From: Diorhabda sublineata
Lineage: Eukaryota > Arthropoda > Insecta > Coleoptera > Chrysomelidae
Reading direction: 5' to 3'
DNA: 64,000 nucleotides
Assembly: GCF_026230105.1 (NCBI RefSeq)
Contig: NC_079477.1
Span: 15,691,001 to 15,755,000 of the forward strand
Shown here: positions 49,701-62,630 of the stretch, piece after piece
Layout of the letters: every line of letters begins with the position of its first letter
Numbering within the stretch: the first letter of the stretch is position 1
The notes under the pieces: generated by a model
What the model saw: only the letters and a program-made list of their open reading frames with translations
The model's database searches: none
Told to the model about the DNA's origin: nothing
Translations under genes and position numbers: made by a program

Positions 49701-50544
49701 ATTTTTTCATTACCTGAAAATTGTGCCTTTTAATTTCACTCGTAACATTTTTCTGAAAACATTACTATTTGATCCACACCATCAGTCCTATATACGTACA
49801 CGTATAGACGAATCTGATGATCAAAAAAGAATTACCTGCATTTGCTTTTCATCGACCCTAACGCAGTTCTGGGATTTCATAGAAAAAGAAAAGTAGCTTG
49901 ATCGATAACGTGGGAAATAAATTATAACTATAAATAATTATTCAAGATAATAATATTGTACTACTAAAGAGGCATTTTAAATATTAAAAAAACTATATAA
50001 TTTTATAACATACAATAAATCAAGACGATGTAAAAACACAGGCTTTTTAATCTGATATCGGCCAGCTAAACCTCTTTAAGACATTGATTTAATGGGGCAT
50101 CAGGTTTTCAAGCTTGTTTAGTTTCTACTAAGCTAATTGCAAACTAGAAAGAGAGAAACTGTTTTTTAAATAGGTTGCATTTGATATTTTTCAGCATCAT
50201 AAATAGTTCTAAATACCTTTTAAGCTAATTTTGAATAATAATGTTGTTATACTAATACAAGAAAGTAAGGAAACAAGAAAATTGCTTTTCAATTTATATA
50301 ATGATGAAACTTGATCAGGAATGGAGGTCACTCAATGTACTTAATATGGAAATAGAATATAGATTCACTTAGGAAAAAGGTCATGAAAGAATTAATGAAG
50401 GAATTGCTTATAGAGTTTCATTATATATACAATAATAGAAATTCGTATCTACTAATGCCTATACCGATACTGATATAAAGTTACTTTGGAACTCTCTCAT
50501 TGAATACCTAATAACTGTTACCGTCACCTCTAATACTGAATTTA
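46729..50544. other. AT-rich, no supported gene
   Basis: Several 60-85 codon frames, all without resemblance to known proteins. No RNA gene or transposon recognised. Confidence 0.55.
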
Positions 50545-50700
50545 GTTGATATGCCTCGGTGCATTTAGATATCCCTGGCTTCCAACTCACTGGAACGAAT
50601 GAGACCTTCGTCCAATATCGCCTTCTGCGACAACATGGCTTTATAGAAGGCGATGGCCTCCCGACAAGAATCGTCTTTACGGCATAGGTGATTAAAGCTC
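50545..50700 (-). other. coding-like island, unidentified
   Basis: On the minus strand about 42 codons are open and unusually GC-balanced: CRKDDSCREAIAFYKAMLSQ, KAILDEGLIRSSELEARD, then a stop near 50558. No Met, splice site or family could be tied to it. It may be an exon or transposon fragment. Confidence 0.3.
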
Positions 50701-52654
50701 AAATCTCATGAATGTTTCGCGACGTAGTTTCCGTTCTAATAGCAGCGATGTCGTGTAGCGGTTTCAAAGTTTCGCCAGTCCCACTATCATTCAAAGGGCG
50801 GAGAGTTGTACAAACAGGGATGTCGTTGGAAATTACAGTAGAGTTGAATTTATATAAAGACAGAAAAAATGTTATTTGTGATATAGGAGGATGAAAAAGT
50901 CATTGAGTGTCAGATCAGGATTAAGTGGTGGATCACTCGACTTATGAGTTTGTCCACTAACTGGTTGTGTAGACTTTGGCGAATAAATTGTTCCCCTATT
51001 CAAATAAAAAGTGAAAGTCATTCTCCCCTAACTATCTCATGTCAAGTTATGTCAAGTCTGTTGATGGTAGGTAAATAAATGAGTATCTACTACGGCGACG
51101 GGCTTAATACACACTTGCAATTTGGAATAAAAAATGCTTTGAATACTGAGTTTTATACTCATTGTCCATCGTTCATTAAATTTTTTCATACCTCAAAAAA
51201 ATAATATTTGTCTAAGTAGCCTAAATAATAATATGTCTATATATAATAATTATAATAATATGCGAAATGTTTAAAGATAGACTGACATCTTCTTTTTCGA
51301 AGTTGTTTATCGGGTTTGGAAATTATAAATAGTCATACCAAGCTGAATCCAGGGAATAAGGCGAATAATCTAACAATTAGTAGCCTAATTTATATTTTGA
51401 AATGTGTACAGTGGACCTTTATGTTGTATTGGTATAAAAGGACTATTTTCTTTGTGTAATGCTGTGTAATACAACTTACCACACATCTTTAGTAAAATTA
51501 CAGAAGAAATTTTTAATAGTGTACCTACAACTTATGACGACATTATAGAAAGAAGGTCGATAATAGTCCTCTGTAAGGCTTGTAGTTTCAAGTTGAAAAA
51601 GTTATTTATCACAGCGTAAATACAGGATTGCAAATTGAGTTTCAAGTTTTTATCACAATATCAAATAACCCCAGAAGTCCATTCTTAATGCCTTCTTTCT
51701 AATGATTGATCTGATAAGAGCAGGTCAAATGAAATTACTAACAAACCGTGTACTTAGATTTTGGGGTCGTAATACTGTTTCTCCAAACTCACTTTCGATA
51801 ACTGTAAAACATCGATCCTACAATGTTTTGAAAGATCAGTTTTAATAACAAATGCTGTTCACTTTCCCTCGATTTCATCAATTCACATCTTCTCCAATGT
51901 ATCAACTACAAATGGCTACAAACTAAAAATAAATACGTAATTGCCGGTGTATAGAAACTACCTAAATGCATGTATGCATGTACTTTCACTAATGATTTAT
52001 CTTTTGCTTTTGTATTCTTTTCAAGAACCCATTCCAATTTTTAGGAAAATAACCACTTTTCTGCTTTACAATATAAAAAATCAACAGCAACGAAAGGTAT
52101 ATTGATGTGAGACTAATGTAACCATTTTATATTATTAGTTAACTTCTATTTTCTTATAATTTTAGTATTATTATTCAGGATTTAAAAGTATAGCGGAAAG
52201 TCTTAAAGGTCACATACCTATTAATATATTTCAATATCAAAGTCCGATATTACAAAAATTCAATTGTATGAATATAATTATTGGAAAACTTGAGTTTAAT
52301 TTGTTAGTGACAGACTCTGTATATTATAAACGATTATTATAATAATTATCTGTATGTTTGTCGTGTACCGTTTTGCTGGTTTTATAGAATCGTACATTGG
52401 CTTACTGCCAATATCAGATTTAGTCGTTCATTCACCTGTGGACTTGAGCGGGGTATTGTCGGGGCACATAAAAGCTTTTAGGCTCAATTTATCAGAAATC
52501 TAAATACCAAATCAGTTAAAAGGTATATCATTTAAAATATAGTGCGTATTAGTTTTTAATAACTATCTACTATGTGTCCTCATGGAACAAGTTTTTCTTA
52601 TTTTTTGTTACCACAATTCCCGATTTTAATTAATAGGATAGGACAAACTCCTGA
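50701..52654. other. AT-rich, no supported gene
   Basis: Short frames only. Nothing recognised. Confidence 0.55.
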
Positions 52655-53115
52655 GCTACAATCCTAGCCTTCTTTGTAGAACAGCAGCGTAGGCCTTTGC
52701 TGCTTTAATCTCAATCAGATAGCTTCCACCCGACTCCAGAATGCTTTCAAAATCTATATTGATGGAGTAGATCATTGATGTACAGAAGAAAGAGAGTAGG
52801 TGACAAGATGTATCTCTGTGAAACACCTAGCGTTGATCTCAAAACTTCCTGAGATGTGTCCGTCGAGAGCTACCTGGATGGATTGGTCTTTGAAAAAGCT
52901 ACTACGCCAGTCGATAAGTGAGGCCGAAAGATCATCATTTATTTAGAAGGATGAAATGCCAAACTCTATCAAAAACCATCGATATGTTCAGTTTGATTGC
53001 TATGGATTCCCCATATTTCTCTATAGTTTTAGTCGATACGTTGGTAACATAGTCCAGGAACTCTCTTATTGATCTATGCTTACGAAAGCTGTACTGATGG
53101 TCGTTGATGATTTTA
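52655..53115 (-). mobile_element. non-LTR retrotransposon reverse-transcriptase relic
   Basis: Minus-strand translation from 53.1 kb gives HQYSFRKHRSIREFLDYVTN, then EKYGESIAIKLNISMVFDRV followed by WH, which is RT domain A with its FD. After a frameshift comes DQSIQVALDGHISGSFEINA followed by GVSQ and LSPTLFLLYINDLL. These are core RT motifs of a Jockey/CR1-like element. The FADD box would follow near 52.65 kb but was not seen. It lies downstream of the 54.2 kb tail fragment, in the wrong order for one element, so the two are separate insertions. Confidence 0.8.
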
Positions 53116-53819
53116 GCAGACTAAATTCGCGCTAAATTCTCAATTTTGCTCGATTTCAGCTTCTTTATAGTATCTAGTTAATATTCACCAGTCTTCGAAA
53201 TTTAATATCCAAAAAAACTCGACGTAACTTTATTTTCATCATTTCCAACCTGATCCAGATGATATATCTCAACTAAAATAATGATTTACAAATAAAGACA
53301 TCTGTCCTTCATATCCGCCTTGTTTTCGTGACTCTTGAAATAATTTTTTTTCTTTCGATTTTCCTCTTCTTTATTCAAAATAAATCCAATAGCTGCCAGA
53401 TAGTTTGAACATAACGTTATCTCAGAAATATTGTTGAGTACACTAAACTCGACTCACTTAATACAGAAAAAATGAATGATATGGTCAAAATATAACCTGA
53501 TGGCTGTATATGAGTTAACAGTTATTTTAGCTGAGAATGGTCAGAGACGGGTCTGACTCGGAACACGGGTGTGACTAGTGTGTGTGAATACAATTTAATA
53601 TCTGTTAAACTCAGCTCAAAGACTCGTTAATCCATTTCTGAACAATTCTCGTGAGACTAGTTTTCCACCTAGAGAATTTTCATTCGATAAAATATCAGTA
53701 ATTTCGTGTACGAAAAACTCTGATACGAAAACTCTGAATATTGTAATTTTCAATATTGATAAATGAAAAACTACAACTTTTTGAGAATAGATGTTTCTTC
53801 TTCTTCTCATGCCGTCTTT

Positions 53820-54245
53820 TCATTGAAGGTTGGCGACCACGTTTTTAAATGCGTCTCTGTCCTCCGCTATATGAAACAGTTCTCCGACGCTGAGATTTGT
53901 CCATTCTCTTATGTTACGGAGCCAGGATTTCTTCTTTCTGCCGATCCCTTTCTTCCCCTCTACTCTGCCCTGCATTATGTTCTGTAGCAGTAGGTATTTG
54001 TCGTTGCGTAAGATATATCCCGTGTGAGATGTTTCTCTTATCTTAATAGTCGTCAACTGCTTTCTTTTGCGACCAAAGCGTCTTAGTACTTCGTTGTTGG
54101 TGATTCTGTCAGTCCAGGGTATTTTCAAGATGCGTCTATAGATCCATATCTCAAATGTCTCAAGTTTTTTAATCATTTGAGCTCTTAAGGTCCAAGTTTC
54201 CATTCCAATAGATGTACAAGTACACAAATAATAGAATATATCCAT
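53820..54245 (-). mobile_element. non-LTR retrotransposon C-terminal fragment
   Basis: A 141-codon open frame carries the C-terminal tail of an endonuclease/reverse-transcriptase LINE: METWTLRAQMIKKLETFEIW, IYRRILKIPWTDRITNNEVL, TGYILRNDKYLLLQNIMQGR, KGIGRKKKSWLRNIREWTN. The frame is still open, so this insertion looks younger than the other LINE pieces here. The reverse-transcriptase core is absent, so the piece is truncated at its 5' end as non-LTR elements often are. It is no host gene. The ATG at its start is only the first Met of the fragment. Confidence 0.88.
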
Positions 54246-54900
54246 AACAAGGGATTATATCATATCAAGTACAATGTAGTTGTGACTTATTAAGTTTGAT
54301 AATAGATGCCTCTCTACCTAAGTCGTATACAGCTCGGAAAAAACATCGATCACCTTCAATTCATCAACGTACACCATACGGTAATTTATTATTTAATAAT
54401 TTATACAGTTCCTATGTAGTTTTTAATTATACTATGAATATATACATTTTCAGAATATTTCTAATTTTGAAAACAGATAACGTACGATAGAAAATAATTG
54501 TCGAATTGTCATAGATGGAATTTTTCAAGTATGAATGTATTTTTACAAGCAAAATATGGTTGGTTGAGCTTTGTCGTTTGTTCATAAATTCATAAAATGA
54601 CTACCACCGACTAGTCAAAACGGAAATTTGTCCACATTACTGCCAGAAATACTCATAATTGGAATTGTGAATATGTAGTTACCTATCAAGTCAGCTTCAT
54701 AGATAATTTCAAAAACACTGAAATAAAAAAGCCTGTAAACATTCAGGAAATGCATAAACACGTAAGAGATTGGCTATCAGAAAAGATAGTAGTGAAACTT
54801 TTAGTTAGCCAAACTAATTGAAGTTAGCAAATATTTTCTTAGATCAATCTATTTGACTTTAAAGACGCGATGGTATTCTATAAAAGGAAACGATAGAATA

Positions 54901-55610
54901 TACGAGGTCTGACTATTAAATAACGAGACTGCGCGCCTAGAGGGCGCCCTAGACGGGTGGGGTAAAAACTAGGGTGTTGGGTATCTAGATATCTTGTCTA
55001 TGCACGTCCCAAAACTCGTTTCCGTCACTATTATAGTACCTATTTGTGCAGTAGCAGTTTGAAACGAACATATTTTTTTCTCGTGCCGAAAACCATGTGT
55101 GCTGAGAAACAGAAGCAACGTATCAATCTCAAATTTCTCGTTAAATTGAAAAAACTCCGACAAAGTGCTTTAGTGAGGGCAAAGAGAGCAAATTCAAATT
55201 CAAGGCAATGTTGATCGTTTTTTCGACATTAATGGTATCGTGATGACTAAATGGGTTCCAAAGGGTCAGACTGTCAAAAAAATTTACTATTTGTCAGTTG
55301 GCAACACTGCGAGAACGAGTTCGTAAAAAACGACCTGAGTTGTGGAAGAAGAACTCGTGGATTTTGCACCAGGACAACGCACCTGCCTATAACGCGCTAT
55401 CTGTGAAGCGCACTCCAGTGCTCGAACACCCGCCGTACTCACCAGATTTGGCACCCTGATAAAATCTGCTTTAAAAGGGATCCAATTTGAGTCGATGGAA
55501 GCGATAAAGTTAAAAACGGCAGATCTCCTAAAGACACTTACCAAAGAAGACTTCCAGCACTGTCTGGTTCAATGGAAAAATATATTGAAGGGGAGCATTC
55601 GAATGTAGAA
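54901..55610 (+). mobile_element. mariner transposon relic, internally deleted
   Basis: This is a dead Tc1/mariner-family element. The 5' end TACGAGGTCTGACTATTAAA at the TA looks like a mariner terminal repeat. The frame then starts near 55088 with CAEKQKQRINLKFLVKL. Most of the DNA-binding domain is deleted. It resumes near 55225 with FDINGIVMTKWVPKGQTV, RERVRKKRPELWKKNSW and ILHQDNAPAYNALSV, then LEHPPYSPDLAP. The third catalytic Asp region is lost by deletion and frameshift at about 55457. The C-terminal part continues as KSALKGIQFESMEAIK and EDFQHCLVQWK. No matching 3' terminal repeat is visible. It cannot encode active transposase. Confidence 0.88.
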
Positions 55611-58600
55611 TAGTTTTTATAATAAAATCTTTTTCAAATAGGTACATTAACTGGTGTTGTGTTAGAAGCCTGGAGCCTCCATTTTATAGTAATGAATTCA
55701 GGATAATGCATTTGGAATCATATCACTTAAACCAAGTATTGTATTACATAACGATGACCAATTTCTTCCACGTTTACAAATACATTGGAAGCATTTATTA
55801 TTGATGGCAGTCAAACAAATACTAAACAACGTGACGTCTTCCAACTTGAAAATTTGCTGTTTAGATTGTGTACTCTCTAATACGATGATATTTGACAAGC
55901 AACTACCGCCATTTCTTGGTCAGGTCAGGTACTTCTGGGACCATCCTGGGACTTAGAAAGTGAATGTTGCATGTTACAGAGAATACACAGAAAATAGCAG
56001 AAGGTAAATATCTATATTTGAAAAATCATATATCCTGTTACAAGATCTGCATCATTAATTAATTGAACCATTGAACAATAATTCAACATGGTAAAGTTAT
56101 GTGTTGAAGTTAGTTAGTCTCGAGTTATATAATGAGGCCGTCATTCCGCTACAATTCTGGCAGAGTAATCCAGACTGTTTGGTGATTGAATGATGTGTCG
56201 ATATGTTTAAACATAAAGTGGTAACAAGAGAGAAAAGCCTTGCGTCGTGAAAAGACTAATAGTCTCCGAGGTTCTACGATTGTCATCACTGAGATTGGTG
56301 AAGACAAGAAAACCGTTGCCTGGTCCTAAAGACGTTGAAAAAGTATTATAAGCCTTTAAAAACTCTCAATATATGCATCCACAAGTTCATATCACATAAG
56401 AAATTTGAAAATCAAGAGGACAACTTACTGAGATGGCAGATCATCCTTGGGGTGTAATCCAAAGCTGTTGAAAACAAACTCTTTAGAGATATCATCAAGC
56501 TTGAAAAGGGTGAATATTTTTGAAAATCATCAGAGCTAATAAAATTAGAAAAAACATGGCTAGGGAGTCCCCGTCAGTCAATTTCTTCATTATCAACAAT
56601 TGATCGGTCTAGTGCAGAGCGTTAGTCCCTCCCCGTCCAGATGCCCATCATCAACCAGAAAGTGAACTATAGAGTATCTAACGCTAACGTCTGCACTCGA
56701 TATATAAACTCACTGCTCATATTCTCCTGGAAGCGTTGTGTAGATTTTAATTATTCTAGTGATTATTATGATGTTGATTCGATTTCTTTTATTGATAATC
56801 GTCTTTTAGTAGTCAAATTATGAGTATGGAGTATTGTTGTTGATTTTAGGGGTTTAGAGGTTTCGTAATTAAGCCCTTCAGTCCAGTTGACCTCATGGTA
56901 GATTGTAAAAAAGAAAAGCTGTGCCAAAAGAAGTTGAATATCAGCTCCTCTGCATTTTCTCAGGCTTAGTTGGTATTGGAGTTCAGCGACACATTTGAGT
57001 ATAAAAGCGAAATGTAAAAGAGTTTACCTGCTCCTATCATCCTCTTGAAAGAACTTTTGCTTGGGTTGTTTTATATACTCCAAGTAATAATTAGAGAAAA
57101 TCTATTACAACTTGAAGATACAACTTCATCCGAAGATTGGATCCATGTGTACAGTAACGGCGATTACTGATTGACAACAGGTTAATTGATTAACGGTTAG
57201 AAGGCACATCTCACTTTAGTGATTAGGGCTTCAACATACCAACAGCTACTATCAATGATAACATAGTCAGGAACTCTTTTCTCGAAGCATAGAAGCCTTT
57301 TTATGTTTATGAAATTAACACCCCCAAGTTTTGATAGAAAATATAATTTGATGTTCTTCTCAGGAATTTGTCAGTATGAAAAATGTTATATTAATTATAA
57401 AAAACTCGAACTATATCCATATTAATAGTAATGATATTTTTATTAATATACCTTGATGGAATGTGGCGAGCGATGAGCCAGGAAACACTCTCGAGAGTCT
57501 AAAACAATAGAATGATAAAATTAGACACGCTTAAACAATAAACAGAATAATAACTATAGAGATATTGGTAACAACTGCAGATACAAATAAATAAATGCGT
57601 TTAAACAGCATCAAGTATATTGTTTCACAACCACCAAATTAAATATTTATGTTTCAACATATATTTGATGTTTTTTGTGAATTCGTAGCATTTCATATAG
57701 TGACATGCAGACAGATAAAATGAACAAGTGAAAATATTAAAATATTTGGGCATTGATGTACAGGACACTGAAAATCATGAGGCAGTAGTGGAAGAAAGAA
57801 TCAAGGCATCATCATTACATTATGTAGTAGTAGGAAAGGGAAATAATAAACAACAAAATTATCGTCCACAAGTGACAGACAGTATATGTATTTAACAAAA
57901 TATAAAGGCTAAAAATCTTTATGTATAACTCCATAAATCAAGCTGCGCTTAATGATATGAGATGAGAATAAATTATCTTGACAGTTGACAAGTGCCTGTA
58001 ATAGAATCGGGTACCTTCCGATACATAGTGTGGTATTCAATTGTACAGAATCACAACATTCAGAACGGATAATAACGCGTTTGGCAACACAGGGTAGTTA
58101 ATAAACAGAAATGAGGACGCAAAAAGAAATAATAGATAAACACATTTTCCTCATTACGTGTATAGAAGCTAAGAAAAAAACTTCAGTTAAAAATGGCAAT
58201 TTGTTGTTGAAATTTGTTATATATGAAACAGTTATTTCTATGATCAATGACTTCAAAAGAAACTTGAATTGATTATTTTTCGACATACAAATAAGAAAAA
58301 TGTTTCTGGTTTATATCTAAGATAAAATTTGGGTCACATATACATGATAATCTCAACTATTGCCAAATGCCAAAGAAAAACATCTGACATCTTAATATTT
58401 TAGCGGATTTGTGGAAAAATGCCCCGCCCAGATGTTAAGGGGATAATAAATTTTATTATTAAGAAAATCTTTATTTGTATCTCTCAGTCACGTTTGTGAT
58501 AAATTACGTCTCAAATATATATATCACATTTCCTTCAGCCATTTCTTCTTTGGCACGTTTCACCACGTTCATACGTTCATTTTGATGCTAGATTCATCCT

Positions 58601-59286
58601 AGGAAGTTACACTAAGAAACAAGACCAAGCGATCAAATTTAATATTGGAATAATGTTGAGACCCATCTGGATTTTTATATGATGATAATTTAACAATTAC
58701 GAAAAAAACATTATAGATTATAATAACGTCAAATTTGAGTGGAATAAAATACTTTGACGCGTTCATATTTTCAAGATCTATTTCATTATCAAGTCAATTC
58801 ATTATGATGACATTCAAATGTAATCGAACAAAATAACAAAGAAAATTTAATAAAAATAATATTCCAGTTGAATAAGGGATTAATCGAAAAAATTAAAAGT
58901 AGAAAATTAAAAACAATACAACCCATCATTTGTCCGGATTATGGTATATAAGGTTGCCTATAAATTTCCCTAAGTAAGCCAAACACAGAAGAACATTAGT
59001 TCTTTGAAATTAATCGCAAGAATATTTTAGAAATAGTTATGAAATTTGAGAGTACTAAAACTATGCTTGATACCCCAACTTTTCACTCAATTGTTAAAAA
59101 TTGTAATTTGACTATTCACGGTAGGAATGTCATATATGTCTTATATCCAATTCATTATGTTAATATTTATTCTGTATGATATAACTAGAATATGTTTTTC
59201 TGCCCTACTATTGAAGGACCAATTTCAACCTAACTTTTAAACATTAAAAATATTAAAATGTAATTATTTCTATGAATGTAACTTAC
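55611..59286. other. AT-rich, no supported gene
   Basis: 56.1-56.5 kb has slightly better frames and faint transposase-like patches, too weak to call. A donor and acceptor pair on the minus strand at 56425-56468 would frame a 36-nt microexon, not supported further. Confidence 0.5.
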
Positions 59287-59380
59287 CTATTAGACAACTC
59301 GAAGGGATGGAGAACTCTTTCCACGTCCCCGAACAGTTTGACGCATTGGATTTAACACTTTCAATGGAAAACAGTTGCGC
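59287..59380 (-). other. orphan internal exon with strong splice sites
   Basis: On the minus strand a pyrimidine-rich acceptor (GTGCTTCTGTTTCAG, AG at 59382-59381) and a consensus donor (ATAG, then GTAAGT at 59286-59281) frame 94 nt. One frame is open throughout. It starts AQLFSIESVKSNASNC, ends SIPSSCLI plus one base, and has two possible N-glycosylation sequons. A second frame is open until a TAA at the donor. The open frame leaves in phase 1, the same phase as Abd-B exon 1, so it could join the homeobox exon in frame. It could be a distal Abd-B exon, part of an unrelated gene reaching beyond the window, or a noncoding RNA exon. I recognise no family. Confidence 0.5.
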
Positions 59381-59444
59381 CTGAAACAGAAGCACATCTG
59401 TTATATTATAAATTTTCACTAGATGTTTTTATAGCTGCTATAGT

Positions 59445-59448
<4 letters not shown>

Positions 59449-59511
<63 letters not shown>
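59449..59511. repeat. (TA)n microsatellite
   Basis: About 31 TA units, 69 bp from the orphan exon acceptor and just before the repeat copy at 59.56 kb. Confidence 0.98.
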
Positions 59512-59513
<2 letters not shown>

Positions 59514-59562
59514 TATAAACGCTGGAGAATTTGGAACTGCTGCAAATCCTAACTAATCATTT

Positions 59563-59680
59563 TCCAGACGATGCATGTTTCAGTATTCGAAAGCTTGAAA
59601 TATATTAAAGTTAGTACTCTTTGGTGTTTAATTTTGCCATATTTCCACAACTAAAACGCTTATATTATATATATATTTCT
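59563..59680 (+). repeat. second copy of the 4.65-4.78 kb repeat
   Basis: GAAATATATTAAAGTTAGT, followed by CTTTGGTGTTTAATTTTGCC and ATATTTCCA, matches the reverse complement of 4680-4745 with scattered differences. Both copies abut TA-rich tracts, so they probably belong to one element family. Confidence 0.5.
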
Positions 59681-62429
59681 TCAGTTTCTCATTTCTTATA
59701 CCTTTTGATATATTTATGTTTTTAGATTTTCTAGATTTAGGTCTCTTCTGATTTAAAATTAGTTTCAATTATAATTTTATAAAGACAGATAAAAATTTGA
59801 CGTTTGGACTCCTTTTAGTATTTATCAAAATATGTATTTTATATAGACGTTTCGCTTCTGTTAAAATAAAATCCAAATACAAGTCAATCTTAGAGCTTAA
59901 GAAGTTTTAATAAAAAATATATGTATATATTTACTTAAATCATAGAAGAAAACAATTGAATCTATATATATAGGTATATATAGGTACTTAGGATAACATG
60001 AGATAATCAAAGGCAGAACAAATTTCTCAACTGATACTAATGGAAAAAAAGGAGGAATGTTCTTATACCCAAGAGGATTCAGATCTACTAGCTTATGAAG
60101 ATCATCTTCATTTCATGGTCTAGTTCCGGTAATATTCCATTATAAAAAGTAGGCATCTGTCATCACATAAATCAAAATTTCCAAGCCGAGTGGAAGAATA
60201 TTTGATTAGAAACTGTTCTCAATTATATTATCACAATAAAGCTAAAGATTTGTTAACAATGGTACCTCCACTTTGACAAATATCTAGTTTGAAAAACTAC
60301 TATTCTGAAACTAAGGTGCAAACAGAAAGCATTGAGTACGTATTATAATTTCAAGTCAATTGAATGACTGTGGTTTATAGAAAAAGTTGGTGAGAAGTCT
60401 TTTCAAATGCCATGTGCACAAATGTCAATTAGAAATATAACGTTAGTCTATAATAAATTACCAACATATTTTTACAAATAATACACTTAGTTTTTGATAT
60501 TTCCAAAGGTACAGTCGTTTCAAACTACAATTATTAATATCAAAAGAGTATAGCTGAGTATTAATTCTGTTACCCCTAAACAATTAGCATAGTAATTCTA
60601 ATGGTGCAGTTCGCTGGTAGGCGACTAGATTTGTATTTTGTAATTTGTAGCCGGTCTGCAGTCGGAATCGTCTAAATGCTGCTTGCTATCGCCGAATGAA
60701 TAGTTTTTATTATACATATAAACCTTGACTATATCTCCGTAGTTCCAATTTCAACCGGCTTCTATACTTTTCTATATTTCTACAGGGTGGTTTTCGTGTG
60801 TGATATAGTATTGAAGGCATATTGTATAGAGCTTTGATCTCTTATTTCACGTGTCGTAATCCTATTCTTTCAATGACTTCAGATCAGCAGGTATGGATTG
60901 ATAACCTCCATTATCACATATTAAGTTAAGCTGTTTCTTTCGAGATTGCAGATTATTCAAATACCTATCATTTTTATATAAGTATTCTTTATTATTTATA
61001 TTCATTCCAATAATTAATAAATCGTTAATTTATAATGATTTTATTCATATTTTACTACGTTTGTTATTTTTATGTTTTTATTGTTTATTTGAGCATAATT
61101 ACGAATTGTAGGTTTGTGCGATTTCTGCATTTCAATATTAAAATACATAGAAAAACATTTTGAATTGATAGGTAATAAATTATTTCTCACTAATAAAATT
61201 GATTTGTTGCAGACATACAGGGTTGGAGTTGAAAAAATATAGTAAATAATTATTTTTTCACTCTTTTTTTCAAACTAAAAATGATTTGACTCTACCAGAA
61301 TTGGGCTAAATTCCCTAATCTATGAAGCTTTCTATAGCTATATTATACAAAATAAATACCAATAGGTAATACAGAAACTGAAAGTAGGGAAAGCACAATA
61401 GAAAAGCACATAGCAATGACATGGTGGAAGTGGCAGAAATGTAAATAACAAAAACAATCACAATCATAATAAGCAAAATATATGACACAGTCGAAGCGCC
61501 AGAAGTTCGATAAGTTGGAATAAAACAAGATATGACCAAATAGTAGAACTTAAAATCAGTTCAAAACAAAATCGACTGACCAAAACAAAAAAAAGAAGAC
61601 CAAGGATGAGCCGGATAGAAAAAATGAATATAGCAGAAAAATACGAGAGAATAGATGACAGGGTTTCCAATCAAAATGATAGGGTAGGGAAGAATGAAAA
61701 CAGTTTTGGAAAATGAAGTCTACACAGTGATTTTACAACAACAAGCTTCATATCTGACTACGTAGAAAGGGATAACAATTATTATATTATACTGCATTAT
61801 ATTTTATTTTGTCTAAGTATTTATGTTTTCACAAATATCAATGCTTATCGAACAGTTTGACATTAACCATTCATAACCACGAGAATTCTGTGCATGTATC
61901 ATGAGCTTTCTGATAATACATCGTCTTCAAGTTCACATCTAATCATTGCAAGAAGTGAGTCCAGATGAGGTTGTTTCTCAAAACGGTGAAAGAAACAACA
62001 TCAACATCGAAGTCAACTTGGACCAACTTTAACGATACGAAAAGGGTAGGGTTTATCACCGAAAAGAAATGAAATCAGCACTTTCCAATACGTCCATCGA
62101 CTACCACATCAAGTAGTATCTGAAGAATTGATGAGCAAATGCATGATTTGATCAAGTTTTAACTTCGAAAAGGTCGTTAAAAGCAATTCTCTAGGATGTA
62201 GAGTGGCGCCCCCAGGTGTAATGCTATGGAAAGAGGTTTCGTCTTCTACGTACTGCACGTTTAATTCTTTGCTAAATCTATCATTATTCGTCCACTGTAT
62301 CCGTGTATCCACTGACGCTGATACATTCAAGAAGACTTTGGATATAGTTTTTTTAGTTAGTATTTTTGTCTGTCTCAGCCTAGTAACTGATCTACATTAT
62401 TTTTTAGATTCTTCTATTGCCCTGTAGCT
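59681..62429. other. AT-rich, no supported gene
   Basis: 61.3-61.7 kb has a purine-rich plus strand like the 2.6 kb LINE relic. Its long minus frames are composition artefacts. RRPRMSRIEKMNIAEKY on the plus strand could be a LINE tail, not convincing. Confidence 0.5.
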
Positions 62430-62630
62430 GATTCCATGTCAAGTTTTATGAAGAGCTTAACCACTCCCATTGGACCGGGGAATTTATTATGTTTGCCCAC
62501 CTCATTTAACTTGGTATTCCTAAACCAGCTTGGAACTCATGACATGAAGCTTAGAGCTCTAATGGCTACTTGGCTATCGAACAAGATGATAATATTATGT
62601 CATTCTGCCATAATTCCTATCTAAGTTAAA
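62430..62630 (-). mobile_element. LINE RNase H relic
   Basis: Minus-strand reading from 62.62 kb gives EWHNIIILFDSQVAIRALKL, then HVMSSKLV, resembling the RNase H segment (I/Y)(Y/F)SDSQAALKAL...SSRLV of R1/I-type LINEs. The pattern decays after that into stops. The overlapping plus-strand frame starting at 62436 is its shadow. Weak but specific resemblance. Confidence 0.45.

Noticed and set aside
56100..56570. Possible transposase relic
   Set aside because: A few patches recall helix-turn-helix segments, but no ordered set of motifs could be read.
61315..61670. Overlapping minus frames that look like membrane segments
   Set aside because: Three frames are open at once because the plus strand is purine-rich. 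This is no evidence of a membrane protein.
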